From Dermacentor variabilis (lineage: Eukaryota; Arthropoda; Arachnida; Ixodida; Ixodidae): a stretch of DNA of 64,000 bases. This document shows positions 30,785-41,999 of this stretch, piece by piece. Positions within the stretch are counted from its first letter, which is position 1. Each line of letters begins with the position of its first letter. The notes under the pieces are model-generated. The model made no database searches. It had not been told where the DNA came from and worked only from the letters and a program-made list of their open reading frames with translations. The stretch covers positions 20,621,631-20,685,630 of the forward strand of contig NC_134569.1 of assembly GCF_050947875.1 (NCBI RefSeq), in the 5' to 3' direction. The translations under genes and the position numbers were made by a program.

Positions 30785-33480
30785 AGAGATTAAAAATTAC
30801 AATAATAATAAATAATAATAAAAAATAAATAAATCATATTAGCAGAAAGTCCAGTCACATAAGAACACTAATTCCACACTATAGCTGAAAGTCAACTTCA
30901 AATCATAAAGTCCGGTCATATAGGTACACTAAAGTAAACGCAAAGTCCGGTCACATAAATATATTGAAATCAGGGCAGATAAAAAAGCATGGATTAGATT
31001 CAAATGAAGGTACCTGAATCCAGGCATTGAACTGGCCAAACTCGGGTCAAAAAGAAAAAGAAAAGAAAGAAAAGAAACCACAGAATGAGCTTATCACAGT
31101 TAAACACCCTTCTCAGTAGTTTCTGAGAATATTGCTCGCTTATAGAAATCTCTGAAGGGCCCGTAACGCGCGTCTTTGCAATCAGTATGTTGGCGAAGGG
31201 CCTAAGATCTTCCTGAGCCTGAAGGGCCTGCGGTCTAACGCCACTAAATCGAGTGCCAAGTGTTGTCTGTGTGTGTTGTGTCGCGGACATTCTACCAGAA
31301 GATGCTGTACATCCGCGTGGCCACAAGTGCATTCCGCACTATCAGCTCTTTTAAATTTTATGTAGAAAGTGTTTTGTGTACGCAGAACCCAGCCGCAGAC
31401 GGTGAATGAGCATTTCAAAGGCTCTGGTTGAATCTAATGTGGACGGTATCTTAAATTCAAACAATGCGTCAATGTGAAATAAATCTTAAGATTTTGACTT
31501 CTGATGAAACCGTTTAGCTTTGCAAACACGAGCTGAGATCTGTCTTAGTATGTGCCACAATTCGCCTTGCGTTAGAGGGAGACCATGTGTGGCGTTATTA
31601 ACATGCGCTTGTCCAGCTGTAATGTGTGCTGCAACATTCCCAGCGATATTACAGTGGCCAGGTACATTATTGTGCAATTCCCTTCAATTGCTTTTGTGAG
31701 TTCCTTTAGTGTACTGTAATATAACGCCATGTTTCGCGAACTGCTGATGTCACCATGAAATCAAGACAAAGCTGCCTGCGAGTCACAAAAGATGACCCAT
31801 TGTTCCCCTTTCTGGATTTAATTTATGCATCGTAACAAAGATAATATTTTAAAAGGCTGTGCTGTTGTTGATGACGCCGTGTGAGATAGTTTAAACATCT
31901 GTATTTAGTTCCGTTATAGAATGACAAAGGCAGCTGTCGAAGAATTTGTTTGACAAGAACCACCTGCATACGCCTGAATGTAGCCACGATATCGAAAGTA
32001 TATCTGGTATAACGCTAGTTGTTCTGATGCTAGCATAAACATATATGGTTTGCGAATAATTCTTTCAACCAAAAGTTCAATTTTTCGAGCGACGAGCCGC
32101 CATGGAGAGTAGGAGATATCTGAGAACCAAAATTTGTGATGTGGTAGTAGACCTTTGTGCACCTTAATCGCCGAATTGACGTTCGCCCTGTCTCTCTCAA
32201 TTAGTGTAATTAATAGTGGGCGCCTTCTGTTCTGCACTTAAACGCGAAAGTGGTGTCGATATGTTTCAACCGTTCTCATAATAGTAAATGGAGGATGTTG
32301 GTCTCTGCAATTACTAAGGAACTTAAGGTTGCCCGAAGAACACCTAAGCATACTCTAAGGCTCCTCTCCTAGCCGTTAATCGCTGAAGTCCCTCTTCAGA
32401 TGGACGGGAGATTCCATGCAGAACAAGTGCAGCATATGCTTTCTGCTTTATAAGTGCGTATTATGTACTCCCTCCCCATGTCTAGCCTCCTGCGCAGAGA
32501 AGAACATTTATTATTGAGTTTATCTGTTCTTCGAGGGCTTTAATGTGAGAATTACAAGAAAGTTGTCTGTCTAGTATAACTCCAGGAAATGTGTGTTGTT
32601 TCACTATAGTCTAAAGGTTGTCCCTCAAGGCACAGCTGAAAATCCTTTAAATATACTCTGGTGAAAGCCAGCACAGCCGTCTTACTGCAAGACAGTTCCA
32701 TTCCTCTTTCCTTTAAGTATTTGTCAACAATGTTTAGGCCTTCCTGCAAAGTTGATTAAACAAGGCTGGTACTTGAAGCAGAGGCCCAAATACAAACATC
32801 AACCGCATATATAGATCAGTGTAGTGCAGGTGGAAATCTCCACGGTCAATCCGCCATCACACAATTAAAGAGAAACGGACTTAAGATAGTGCCTTGCGGG
32901 ACTCCTTGAATAAGATTATGAGAGGAACATTTTCTTTCGCTTACTTGAATAAATATTGATCTGTCATTCACGAAGTTCGATATCCACCATAGCGCCCTTT
33001 TAGAGACTCCCAGTTCTAGCAGGCCACACAATATATGAGCATGGCTGACTGTGTCATTCATTTCTCGTTCATTTTCAACATAGCTCGTTCATTTTATACA
33101 TAGGTAACGATATCCAAAATTGCATCCACGATGCATCGCCGCCTTTGAAATCCTGTCATGTGATCGGTAAGCGAATCTGTGTGCTCGAATCACCATTGCG
33201 GCCCAGTGTCACCCCTTGACCTTACATAAACAGCTCGTCAGACTCACAGGACGAGAAAAACTTAAGAGAAAGAGGAGTTTTGCCAGGCTTCAATGCAGGC
33301 ATCACACGTGGCGTTTTCCAAGAGTCAGGGACAGACACATGCAGAGCTTAACCTTTACTGTGAAATAGATAAGGTACGTATTGCACGCGGACGGTAAACG
33401 CAACACATTATTTGCAAGCATAGTCATCAGCAATCTAAAACTGGAAATGTACTCGGACGCCAAGGCATTTATTTCCACAA
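30785..33480 (-). pseudogene. Decayed RNase H-bearing LINE
   Basis: Recognisable pieces of one LINE polyprotein lie in correct order on the minus strand. They are: a thumbprint of PDSWKTPRVMPALKPGKTPL (about 33330-33270); a relic of the MTGF-R block; SHAHILCGLLELGV then GVPQGTILSPFLFN (33040-32870, motif B); a mutated motif C reading YAVD instead of YADD near 32800; RGMELSCSKTAVLAF (motif D); the connection PWRLVARKIELL; the RNase H start YIQAYAGGSCQTNSSTAAF (about 31990); VPGHCNIAGNVAAH; and the C-terminal C-x-C ... HLLVECPRH ... RPFRLRKILGP near 31250. Many frameshifts and stops and a destroyed catalytic Asp show it is long dead. The A/T-rich 3' end is near 30785. Confidence 0.82.
30846..30957. 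repeat. Three copies of a 16-bp motif in the LINE 3' UTR
   Basis: AAAGTCCAGTCACATA at 30846, AAAGTCCGGTCATATA at 30907 and AAAGTCCGGTCACATA at 30942. They are spaced 61 and 35 bp apart inside the 3' end region of the decayed LINE. Confidence 0.75.
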
Positions 33481-33559
33481 GCTAAAAATACGGTTGCAAG
33501 TTGCACTTATGAACATTTGTCGTATTCTAGCTCCCATAAACTGGCGTCATTCTGGAAAT

Positions 33560-33790
33560 TCATTCCAAGTGGATACGCCTTGCAGACTCATCGGCTACAC
33601 TTCGTAAATCGCAATATGTCTCATAAAGTAATTAATTAAGAAGATAATTAGTGAATATTTGTTAATTAGCTAAATAGGTGTTTCAAATCCTCGTGCAAGT
33701 AATGTCCGCCTCTCTGAATAATCCAGCTCAAGGACTAGAATAATGCTACATGCAGCAGGCTACTTTTTTTAAATTCCTTAAAACTTAAAG
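33560..33790. repeat. Probable dispersed AT-rich repeat
   Basis: TTAATTAGCTAAATAGGTGT at 33661 and neighbouring TAATTAATTAAGAAGATAAT are of a kind I associate with dispersed tick repeats. There is no second copy in this window and no visible termini, so this rests on recall only. Confidence 0.3.
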
Positions 33791-36779
33791 ATGACCACTC
33801 TGTATAAGGTCAAAACGCTACATTTTTTTTTACCCTTTGCATCTCCACACAGCGCGATACTGCCCTTTCTTTGTAACATATGTACGACAACGAAAAACAA
33901 AAACACAACGTCTATGTTTTGAAGGCACTCTGCACGTGACGTACCTAAAATTAAACGTGGCATTTAATGACGTTTATTTGTTCAGTAACCTTTAGAGCGT
34001 TCTTGGGTGGAATTAAATTCAGCACGGACGGCGGGCTGGCATACTTCGCCTTGATACTGATGTCAAGAGTTTTAAATATGTCGCTATACACCACCGAGAC
34101 AGACAAACCGTGAACGTTGCACAGATCGCATTATAGCGTAGTGCACGCAATTCAAGTTAGAATAGCGGCGCTTTAGCTCACGCCAGCCATTTTCCCTCCC
34201 AGAAGCTCCACAAACGATATGCCTCCATGCTTCAGGCACTGTCATCGGGTGGAAAGTTCCCCTTCGGTCCTCACACGGTCACGCGGGAACTCCGCCCTTG
34301 CTGGAACCAGCCGGTATACCCGACATCCAGACAGGAGAGAGAGAAGCCACCCTTCCAAGGTCAAGAACGAGAAGGACTGTGCATCACCATGCAAGGGAAG
34401 GCACGGACTGTCTTAGCTCGCTTTTACGGCCATACTTTACAGCCTCGCGTCGTGCCACCACAAGCGGAACGCTCGAGAGGCTCTTTAATTTGGTATGTGC
34501 AGAGAGAGACAACAAGGAGGAACAGGAGCTGATCTAAGCCCCCCAAGAAGAACAGCGAGCTGGTAGATTTGGCGCATTTGGTACAGCACATTAAGTGAGC
34601 GTGAAAGGACGCCGAGCGGTAACCCCGCTTTGCGCTTTCTCGTCTGTACACTGTGACCAGTGTGTGCGCAGGCCTATTGAAGAAACAAATATTTTGCACT
34701 GCAGCAAGAATAAGACATGCACATACCATGTAGGCACACCACATACAAAAGAATTCAGACACGAGTATAAGCGGAACAAAAGTAACGAAAGAGTTGGTGA
34801 GTAACCTGATGAAACAGCGCCATAGTCGAGCACGAAGAAGCGGAACGCCACTCATGTTGCATGAGGCGCTGAGGTTTTGCAGCCTGGTGGTCGATTAGCA
34901 GGCTGTACACTTCTTCTTTTTTTTTTTTTTTTTTTGCAGTGCCTGGCGCAAATATATACTGGATGTATTTCCCATAAAAAATTCAGTTGCGATTGAGCGC
35001 CCATGTTGTGTCTTTCACCGTCCTTCGTCCTCTGTGCGCTAGCTGTTACTAGTTTCACAATCACCGAGCTAATTACAGCGAGACCTTTAAGCTATTACGT
35101 ATTGCTATTTACGGGAGAATGTTATCCTCCTTGTCCACAATCAATGAATCCAAACTTCTATATGTGTCCTTAGTGAAGAGCCGCTCGAGCACGTGAGAGC
35201 GGTATGACGATGACATCCTGTGGCGGCCGCGTCTTGGCCCCCTTGCTCGCATCCACGCACCTGTAAGGCACTCACGCACGATCACAAGTTGTAGAAACAG
35301 CTCAGAAAACCAGATAGCAAGGTCTTTCGCTAGAATATCCTAGTTAAAAAAAAAGGACTACAGATGCCCCGTATAAGCCTCATACCCAAAATGTCCATGC
35401 CCTTATACGGCGTTATACAGGGATTTTTTTTTTTTTAAATAGGATCCCATATAACCAAGATATGCTACCAACTCACCTTTATTACGTCGATGATTTATTT
35501 TAAGTCAGCGAGCGAGCAAGAGATAGAGACAAAGACTTCTGCGAGAGCTTGAGATGTAATCGTATAGTCCTATGTCTGGCTGCTAGTCTACCAGCCAGTC
35601 TATAGATACCAACGAGTACATTCGCAATGAGGGACAAAACGGACTAAGCTAAACAGCGGACGAGACGAAGTTTGGTGCAGAAAAAAAGAGGCGAGAACTA
35701 TAAAAAAGATCAAAGGAACGACCTTTGCAAGAAGGGGGAATTCAAAAGTGCGGTGAATTTTTACCCGTTAAAGTAGGACCTAGAATTAAATACATATGCA
35801 GTAGTAGTCCGCTAAACATGCAATGTTAAAGTAATGGATTGTTGGTTGAACCTTGGGCCTCATAGCGTCATAGAACTTGAGGCTGATGAAAACAGAAGGA
35901 AACCTGCCTGAGGGAGCTACCGATAACATTATGGTCATTCACTTTGCCTCTAATGGTTTCGCACAATTTAGTCAAGGTCTCCCAGCAGAAAGCTACTGAT
36001 AATATTAAGTACAGCTCACGCACAGTTACATTCGCAGTTATGACATCATCCAGAATCAATGACATATGCAGTGTATTAGACACCCATTCACCCTTTCTTT
36101 TTTTTTTTTATGGTGATGATTCCGTCATCAAATGAACGCGCCTCGAGAGGCGCATTCAAGGGCACGTACACCTTTAACTACTGCAAGGGAATGCCGCTAC
36201 GCAAATATAAAACAAAGATATGACGAAATTATCATATAAGACGTTCAACCACTCACTCAGAAACCTCCAATGCATTCTTTGTTCGCCTGTACCAACGAAG
36301 TAAAACCCGAGGCGTTCGGACGGTTGTAAAGGCCCACGCTCAACGAAAAAAAGCTGTAACACTACGGTGTTACGTCACGAATTTCAATGTATATTCGCGT
36401 ATGTGGCCCACTTCTGTGCGGATAAAGTTCTCAAAGCTCCAAATGTTGTGTCCTTGGTTACTTCAGAATGCAATGTAATTTGTTGTTGTTCTCCCACAAG
36501 GTGTTACTTAGCGCAGACGCTACCCAAATATTTGAAACCACGGACAAGTATAGTACGCGAAATTAAGATCGAGGAAGAGGAGCAGGAGCATCGCTAGCTT
36601 ACAGGCGGACCAAGTGTCGCGAAAACTTCGGAGATGGCGCCGCCACCCATCTTTCGCTTTTGGTTTGCCAACGTGGCCCTGACGTATAATTCACGAATGC
36701 CACTTAACTTCGAATTCCTATACCGCGTTTCTTCTAACTTGTCAGAGCAAGGCACGAAACAGGGAACATGACCGACACA
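33791..36779. other. Unassigned sequence
   Basis: Three kilobases with no gene that I can name. A run of 20 T lies at about 34917-34936. Overlapping frames at 34219-34537 in three phases and at 34424-34855 (minus, 143 codons) have no recognised domain. Confidence 0.4.
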
Positions 36780-37170
36780 TGCCCGCACATGGGTCTCATT
36801 TATACGGACGATCGGCAGCGGTAACAGCGGCAGCTCCGGCAGCCAGAAGAACACCACCCACAACGCACTTCCACGCTTACACGCGCATGCATAACACGCG
36901 CGCGCGCCGGGAGCAAAAGAAACGGGGCGGGGGAGGTTGGCGCGTGCCTCTGACGGCGCGGGGGCGCTGCGCGCGCACGGAAGAAGAGGAAAGCGGCGCT
37001 CCCCGTTCGCTCCGAAATAAAACCCGGCCAAGGTCCCCAGACGCAGAGCCGGCGGCGGCACGGCGACCAGCCGCACGCCCGCACTTCCCGAAAGCTGCGC
37101 GAGCAACAGCTGGCGTCAGCCGGTCACGGCACAGTGTACGGAGACGACGCGGAGCACCCTCGCGTGTCGC
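36780..37170. other. GC/CpG-rich block
   Basis: CG-dense sequence with frames of 100-170 codons on both strands. These are Arg/Ala/Pro-rich without a domain. Possible promoter island; no supporting TATA or splice evidence. Confidence 0.4.
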
Positions 37171-37471
37171 AATGAAATTAGTGATAACGCCCATTCATGC
37201 CCAATTATGTGTATTTATGCTACGCGCACATTAGTGAACGGGATAATACCGTGAGTCCTGCTTTAGTTATAGCTCTGCCCGTTCCGGAAGTGAAACTCAT
37301 CGAAGCTCATTTTAAACAGGCTAGGAAAATGATAGCAAAGAGAGAAAAAAGGGGGGAAGGGAGAGGGAGGGGCGCTGAAAAGGCACGGCGATCAGCCAGA
37401 CAAACGTCGGATCTTCCACACGAGTAATAAATATATGAAAAGGTAAGGAGAGGAGAGAATACTGCGCGCAT

Positions 37472-37489
37472 GGGGGGGGGGGGGGGGGG
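37472..37489. repeat. Poly-G run (18)
   Basis: Eighteen consecutive G. Likely length-variable and G-quadruplex-capable. Confidence 0.95.
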
Positions 37490-37689
37490 TCCGTAGCGCA
37501 CCACAACCGGTCATTCGAATCTGCCTATAATTCATCTATGTTGCAGAAGTGGTTGTGGCGCGGCTTTCTATGTGAACAAAATCACATGCACCGGAACACG
37601 ACATTTCCGCACCCAGACTAAAAGAAACACATACCCTCGCACCCGGGCGACTAGCCGATGAGCCGCCATTTTTGTTCTAGGCTGCCGAA

Positions 37690-37945
37690 GTGCACGAATG
37701 TCGGAGCCAGTAGACATGGCCAGCGTCAGCTGTAGGGCTCCAAAGTGCAGAAATGTACACGTCCAGCCCGCTTCAAAATACAAGAAGTTACCCGGGAGGT
37801 ATTGCGTCGTGTTCGAATGCGAAAACAACCAGCGTAAGAGGAGTAGGTTACATCAATGTATCCGACAAGCACAACAGACGTCGGAAGTGGTGCCGGTGCA
37901 CAACAAAATGCCGAACGATATCTACATGTTATCTTGCATCATGCT
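37690..37945 (+). pseudogene. Possible THAP-like zinc-finger fragment
   Basis: The frame reads KLPGRYCVVFECENNQRKR and later SEVVPVHNKMPND. The start C-V-V-x-x-C-x-N-N resembles the opening of THAP-type C2CH zinc fingers (C-x2-4-C followed by Asn), which in arthropods often occur in transposase-derived genes. The remaining THAP signatures (C-x2-H, AVPTIF-like end) are not found. A run of A at 37951-37967 and frame changes follow. It would be a broken fragment of a repeated gene family. Confidence is limited to the local pattern. Confidence 0.33.
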
Positions 37946-38131
37946 GCAGGAAAAAAAAAAAAAAAAGCTCTTCGTCACCCGTTTCCTTAAGCCGTTGTCA
38001 AAAACAGAAAAAAATCCGCCTTTTTGTTCAGTGTTGTACTTTCGCACGCAGGAACAATTCGCCAACAACCGGCACACCGACCATTGTGCATAGTTGGCTC
38101 TCGTGACTGGGCAGTCAGGCATCAAATGTTT

Positions 38132-39031
38132 TCACGTGCCAACACTTGCGAACTTGACCGCTGAATGCCTGACACCCACTGCTGCTTCTACATAGCTATG
38201 CGCTTTTGGCGAGACGGACCCCTTGTGTTCCCATACAGAGGGACCAACACGGCTCGCGGCCGTCGGAGGGGCCGAAATGGTGACACGGGGGGGAAGTCGT
38301 GCGCTGGGGCGCGCGTGCTCCCGAGCTGTAATACACGAAGCGTGCCGCGTACATGGACAGGTTGCAACAGCGCCCGTGCCTTGGCTCCGGAGACGCGAGC
38401 GTCTAGACGCCAGGCCGCTATCGTCTGCCTCCCACGCGCCGCGTCCCGCTAAGTTGGCGCAATTGTCGAGGCAGCGAAACCGAGTTATTCGCAGTGCAAG
38501 GAGCACTGCTGGCAGCTTTCCCTTCGCGGGTACACACGCGATCTCAGTAAGGACTCGGAAAACCCAGACTCGGGAGGGACCCGCGCGCACTCCGGAATTA
38601 ACCGTGCGGCCAGCAGTAGCAGTGCCGGAGGATGGGGAGAGAAAAAGGGGCTCCGTAACCGCTGTTTGATTCCTACCGTTGACTGGTGGGAGAAACTGGC
38701 GGTGGTCACCACACGTAAACGGCTCGAGAGAGGTCCCGCGCGTTCGAGCAAGTTGGGGCAAAAGACGACTGGGATTCTGCCGCGTACATTCCCCACAATT
38801 GTCGCTTACCCTGCCTCGACCTGTCGTTACGACTGCAGCACCCGCCAAATCCTTCACGATGTGACGCAACAATACTGTGTCGGCTGTGAGTCGGAGAGAA
38901 AGAGAGAGAACATCTTCATTGAGAAGTCGGAGTAGCTGTTTCTTTAGAACAGCATTCTTTTGGCCCAATGGATGAGGTACATTTAGAAAAGATTGAATCG
39001 CAAACACGGGACCATAAGGAGTGAGTAACAA
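38132..39031 (-). other. Long open frame of 299 codons, no recognised domain
   Basis: The frame crosses a GC/CpG-rich block (about 38220-38640) and is open for 299 codons, long for chance in AT-balanced DNA but not in CG-rich DNA. The translation is rich in Arg, Ala, Ser, Val and Leu. It has scattered cysteines (CGECTR, CTRHASC) but no spacing that I recognise, no signal peptide and no membrane helix. Several other frames on the plus strand are also open (up to 148 codons), which is the pattern of a composition effect. I would not call it a gene without transcript support. Confidence 0.25.
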
Positions 39032-39060
39032 CTGTATTAATCGAAGGGATGAGTGATAAG
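38893..39060 (-). repeat. Possible LINE 3' end
   Basis: Minus strand reads TCAATGAAGATGTTCTCTCT followed by CT repeats. This resembles the AATAAAGATGTT...CTCTC ends at 27911-27932 and 9540-9572, with the A-signal mutated. No coding part is recognised. Confidence 0.3.
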
Positions 39061-39490
39061 GGAGGCTAAGTTACTATGTAGGCTTCCAGGCTGTGCTTCC
39101 TCGTGTCAGACCACAAGGAAGACAATGCACGGACGGAGCTATACTAACAACTATGGCATTGATTTAGTCGTTAACGACCGTTGTTAGTAGCCCCTATACC
39201 ATACGCATCGCCTTCATTGAGGTCCCGTAATTTGCACTTCAACCTTCACTAATTACTGATATTGCACTTCAATGGCTGACTCTCCCATGCTCTCCTATAG
39301 AGCCGATGTGAGGACGCTGTCGAGCACCTCCTCTGCTCGCTTCGACTAGCAGCGCCAAACTCGCCCACACTCTTTGAGCAGGGTCATCTCACATCACTAG
39401 CAAAATTACAGCATTAAGGATCACGCGTTTTGGTCTCAAATTTTATGACGTCATACCTAACGAACAGAAAGCTAACTGTGGGACTAAATT
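39061..39490. other. Unassigned sequence
   Basis: Nothing recognised. Confidence 0.4.
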
Positions 39491-39649
39491 TTCAGATATA
39501 GAATCTATGAAAGCGAGCGTCCCTCTGGGGCATTCGACCCTTGTTATTCAACATGTTTCATTCATAATCTATGAAGGCGACACAAGTATATTTATAAATT
39601 CCGATAGCCTTGACAATCTTTCTGCTAGCGCAAATGTTGTTCTCGATCA

Positions 39650-39857
39650 AATAATTGAATTGAATTCTGGGGTTTTACGTGCCAAAACGACGATTTGATT
39701 ATGAGACACGCCGTAGCGGGGAATTCCGGATTAATTCCGGAACACCAAGGGATACTTAGCGTGCCCCCAATCCACGGGACACGGCGCTTTTGCATTTCGC
39801 ACCCATCGAAATCCGGCCGCCGCGGTCGGGATTTACTCCTGCGACCTCTTTTAGCAG
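39650..39857 (-). repeat. Ruka-like SINE, copy 3, with 9-bp duplication
   Basis: Same body as the 3018-3256 copy (GGGGTTTTACGTGCCAAAAC, ATGAGACACGCCGTAG, GCATTTCGCACCCATCGAAA, CCGCGGTCGGGATT). The tRNA-like end is shortened (the GCTCAGCAGCCC... part is missing after GCGACCTC). It is flanked by TCTCGATCA at 39641-39649 and 39858-39866. It splits the RT-coding part of the surrounding LINE. Removing it restores the LINE order ANVVLDQ / DQLNNW, so it inserted after the LINE. Confidence 0.8.
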
Positions 39858-40359
39858 TCTCGATCAGTTAAATAACTGGAGCACAGCAAAATCACTGCAA
39901 ATCAATACTAAAAAGACAAACGCAATTTGTTTACGTCATACAAGAAGCATATACACTGTCACTTTAACCTTGAGATCAGTCTAAATAAAATTGAATTAGT
40001 GTCAGAAACTATAAAGTTCTTGGCGTAACTATCAATTAGCACTTACTCTAGAATTCTCAAACTAAGCATATTCTTCGTAATCTTGCTAGAGTAGTTGGGA
40101 TGCTGTGTAACCGCCTACATAAGGGATTCAGGCTTTTAGTGTACAGTTCACTTTTTTCCGTCCAAGTAAATTACTACTCGTTAGTGTGACGTACGACGTC
40201 GCACACAAACACAGGTAGGATTCACAGATTACAGAAGAAAGCTCTCCAACGAATTGCAAACGTTCCCTGGGATTGATCTATTCTTCAGGTACAGCTGATG
40301 TTACTTTTTGAGTTCTACAAGCACACACTATTACTCCATTATAAAATGAATTTAAACTA

Positions 40360-40935
40360 CAAGGGCGAATCGGAAGATATTTGCCCCTATATTTCTTTAG
40401 CCAAATTACTGCTGTAAATGCGAAGTCAACATATCCATTCCCAGCGGTGGACCTTTCTTGGACCGGTCCGGCCTTACATACCGAAAGCTCCGCGGCATGG
40501 CGCTGCTGTCAGTTGTTGAAGATGACGGTTGTGCTTCACACGTCCACGGCGTACGAACAGCGAAGTGTGATTCGTTTTCTCTGGAGCAAGGGACGAACGC
40601 CCATCGAAATCCACGGGGAGATGCAGCCCATGTATGGGGAAAGGCGTCTCGTTTTGAGAAGTGTAAGGTGTTGGTGTTATGAGTTCGCAAAAGGCCGCGA
40701 AGACTTGCACGACAATGAGCGTTAGGGGAGGCCGCGTGCGTCGCTGACTGACGACATGGCCCAGGGGCATCTCAAATTTAGTGCTGCGATGGGACAAATG
40801 GTCTAAACCGATGTGGGGACTATGTGGAAACATTGTGCAAGGTGCGCAGAACAGTACGCCATATTTGTAATAACCTGTACGTACCTTATTTTGGCTAATA
40901 AAATATAGGGGCAAAGACTTTCTGATTCGCCCTCG
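40360..40935 (+). mobile_element. Mariner-type DNA transposon remnant, TIRs and TA duplication
   Basis: A 576-bp element with imperfect terminal inverted repeats of about 46 bp. The left end CAAGGGCGAATC ... TTTGCCCCTATATTT ... TTAGCCAAA matches the reverse complement of the right end (CGAGGGCGAATC ... TTTGCCCCTATATTT ... TTAGCCAAA) with about 8 mismatches. A TA dinucleotide lies immediately outside each end (40358-40359 and 40936-40937), as required for Tc1/mariner insertion. The interior encodes only the N-terminal part of a mariner-like transposase. It sits inside the decayed LINE, whose coding order resumes on the right, so it is younger than the LINE. Confidence 0.85.
40540..40770 (+). 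pseudogene. N-terminal helix-turn-helix part of a mariner-type transposase
   Basis: The frame reads YEQRSVIRFLWSKGRTPIEI, then HGEMQPMYGE and RSVRCWCYEFAKGREDLHDN. This pattern (EQR-VIRFL--G-TP-EIH--M---YG ... V--W---F--GR) is the first DNA-binding helix-turn-helix domain seen in mariner transposases such as the SETMAR/Hsmar1 type. After a stop it continues as RGRPRASLTDDMAQ, equivalent to the GRP-like linker between the two helix-turn-helix units. The catalytic DD-D domain is absent, so it cannot move on its own and would depend on a complete relative. Confidence 0.72.
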
Positions 40936-41094
40936 TATAATAACACGTCATTTATGTCACTGTGCAGCCAAAGGAGTACTCTAGAAAAAAGTGTACAGTT
41001 TCCGGAGCAAAACAACCTGGCTAGTACCTTTCTGTAGGACAAAGCATGGCTATAATAGCAGAGAACATAAATTAGGCAGACTTTTCATTCATTC

Positions 41095-41118
41095 ATTCAT
41101 TCATTCATTCATTCATTA
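41095..41118. repeat. (CATT)n at LINE end
   Basis: Six CATT units at the 3' edge of the decayed LINE. Confidence 0.9.
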
Positions 41119-41938
41119 TTTGGTAATTTATCTGTGGTTTCATACTGTAAATAAACTCTTTGGCAGGGTTATTATGGGAATGGGGTTTTCAAAGTAAAAT
41201 ACACATAAACAACAATAATTGGCACGGACAATGAATAAATTTGGGCAAAGTTCAAACAAAGAAGAAGGAATATAGAGATGCACAATCCATAGTTCTTGTA
41301 GTTCACATAATTCATATATAAACAGTTTTCCGAATTAGAGAATAAGTGCAACAGTGAGCTCAAATACAATAATGAGCAGCGTGCCATTATGAAAGAATTA
41401 GGAAGAATTAATGTTTGTGGTATAAATGTGCTCGCGATGAGAAAAAGTGATCCCAAATTTTATTTTATAAGCAGTTGTGTTAGCTTTGTTAATACATTAC
41501 CATGTGCCCCGGCTTACTTGTACTGAATTGGTAAAGTGTGGCCCATTTTTCACTCTTCCCTTCATTTTACTATGTCTGCTCTTTACCTTGTCCACATTTC
41601 TTTTTCTTTTTTGCATTCCACAAGCGAAGATTTTTGCATCCTCGTTAGTGTCGAAATTTTCATGCATTGTATGATGTTTTACTACTTATAGCTACCACTC
41701 TCGCGCCGCCGTTGACTGTCTGCAAAGGCACAAGGATCCCCCGTCAACCTGTAGATGGACAAGGCTTTTTGTCCCTGTTCTCTGCATTTCTGATGTACGA
41801 AGTGCAGGAATAAATATGAATTGTCCTTATGGGCACCTGATAGGCCTCTTCTGCCTCTTATCGCTTTCGCCCCCGATTCACACGTGACGGGTAGCTGAGT
41901 GAGCCCTTTCTGTCTACTACGTGCGCCGAATTGGTGCG
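41119..41938. other. Unassigned AT-rich sequence
   Basis: No recognised feature. Confidence 0.4.
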
Positions 41939-41998
41939 ATGGTCAACGTCAAATTTTGTGGACATGCTGCTGGTGCTGCACCAGGTGTCCTTGAAAAG
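41939..41998 (+). CDS. Candidate first coding exon (weak)
   Basis: GCGATGG gives a good initiation context. The 20 codons read MVNVKFCGHAAGAAPGVLEK and end at AAG followed directly by GTGAGT, a consensus 5' splice donor. The frame would otherwise close 28 codons into the intron. No TATA box, downstream exon or family match is seen. A 60-bp open frame with a donor can arise by chance, so this is a lead only. Confidence 0.2.
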
Positions 41999-41999
41999 G

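Larger units (their letters stand above)
39495..41094 (+). pseudogene. Decayed LINE (CR1-like RT) carrying two younger insertions
   Basis: In order on the plus strand: SVPLG (39517), a remnant of RT motif B; then, after a deletion, IIYEGDTSIFINSDSLDNLS at about 39568-39630, a motif C in which YADD has become YEGD; then a SINE; then DQLNNWSTAKSLQINTKKTN and AICLRH (39860-39940, motif D region). After a further shift comes IKFLGVTINQ at about 40013 (motif E). RNLARVVGMLCNRLH lies near 40079, and after the mariner insertion SFRSKTTWLVPFCRTKHGYN near 40994-41050, the C-terminus. It ends in (CATT)n. The motif style fits CR1/L2-type LINEs without RNase H. Multiple stops and mutated catalytic residues show it is inactive. 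Confidence 0.75.
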
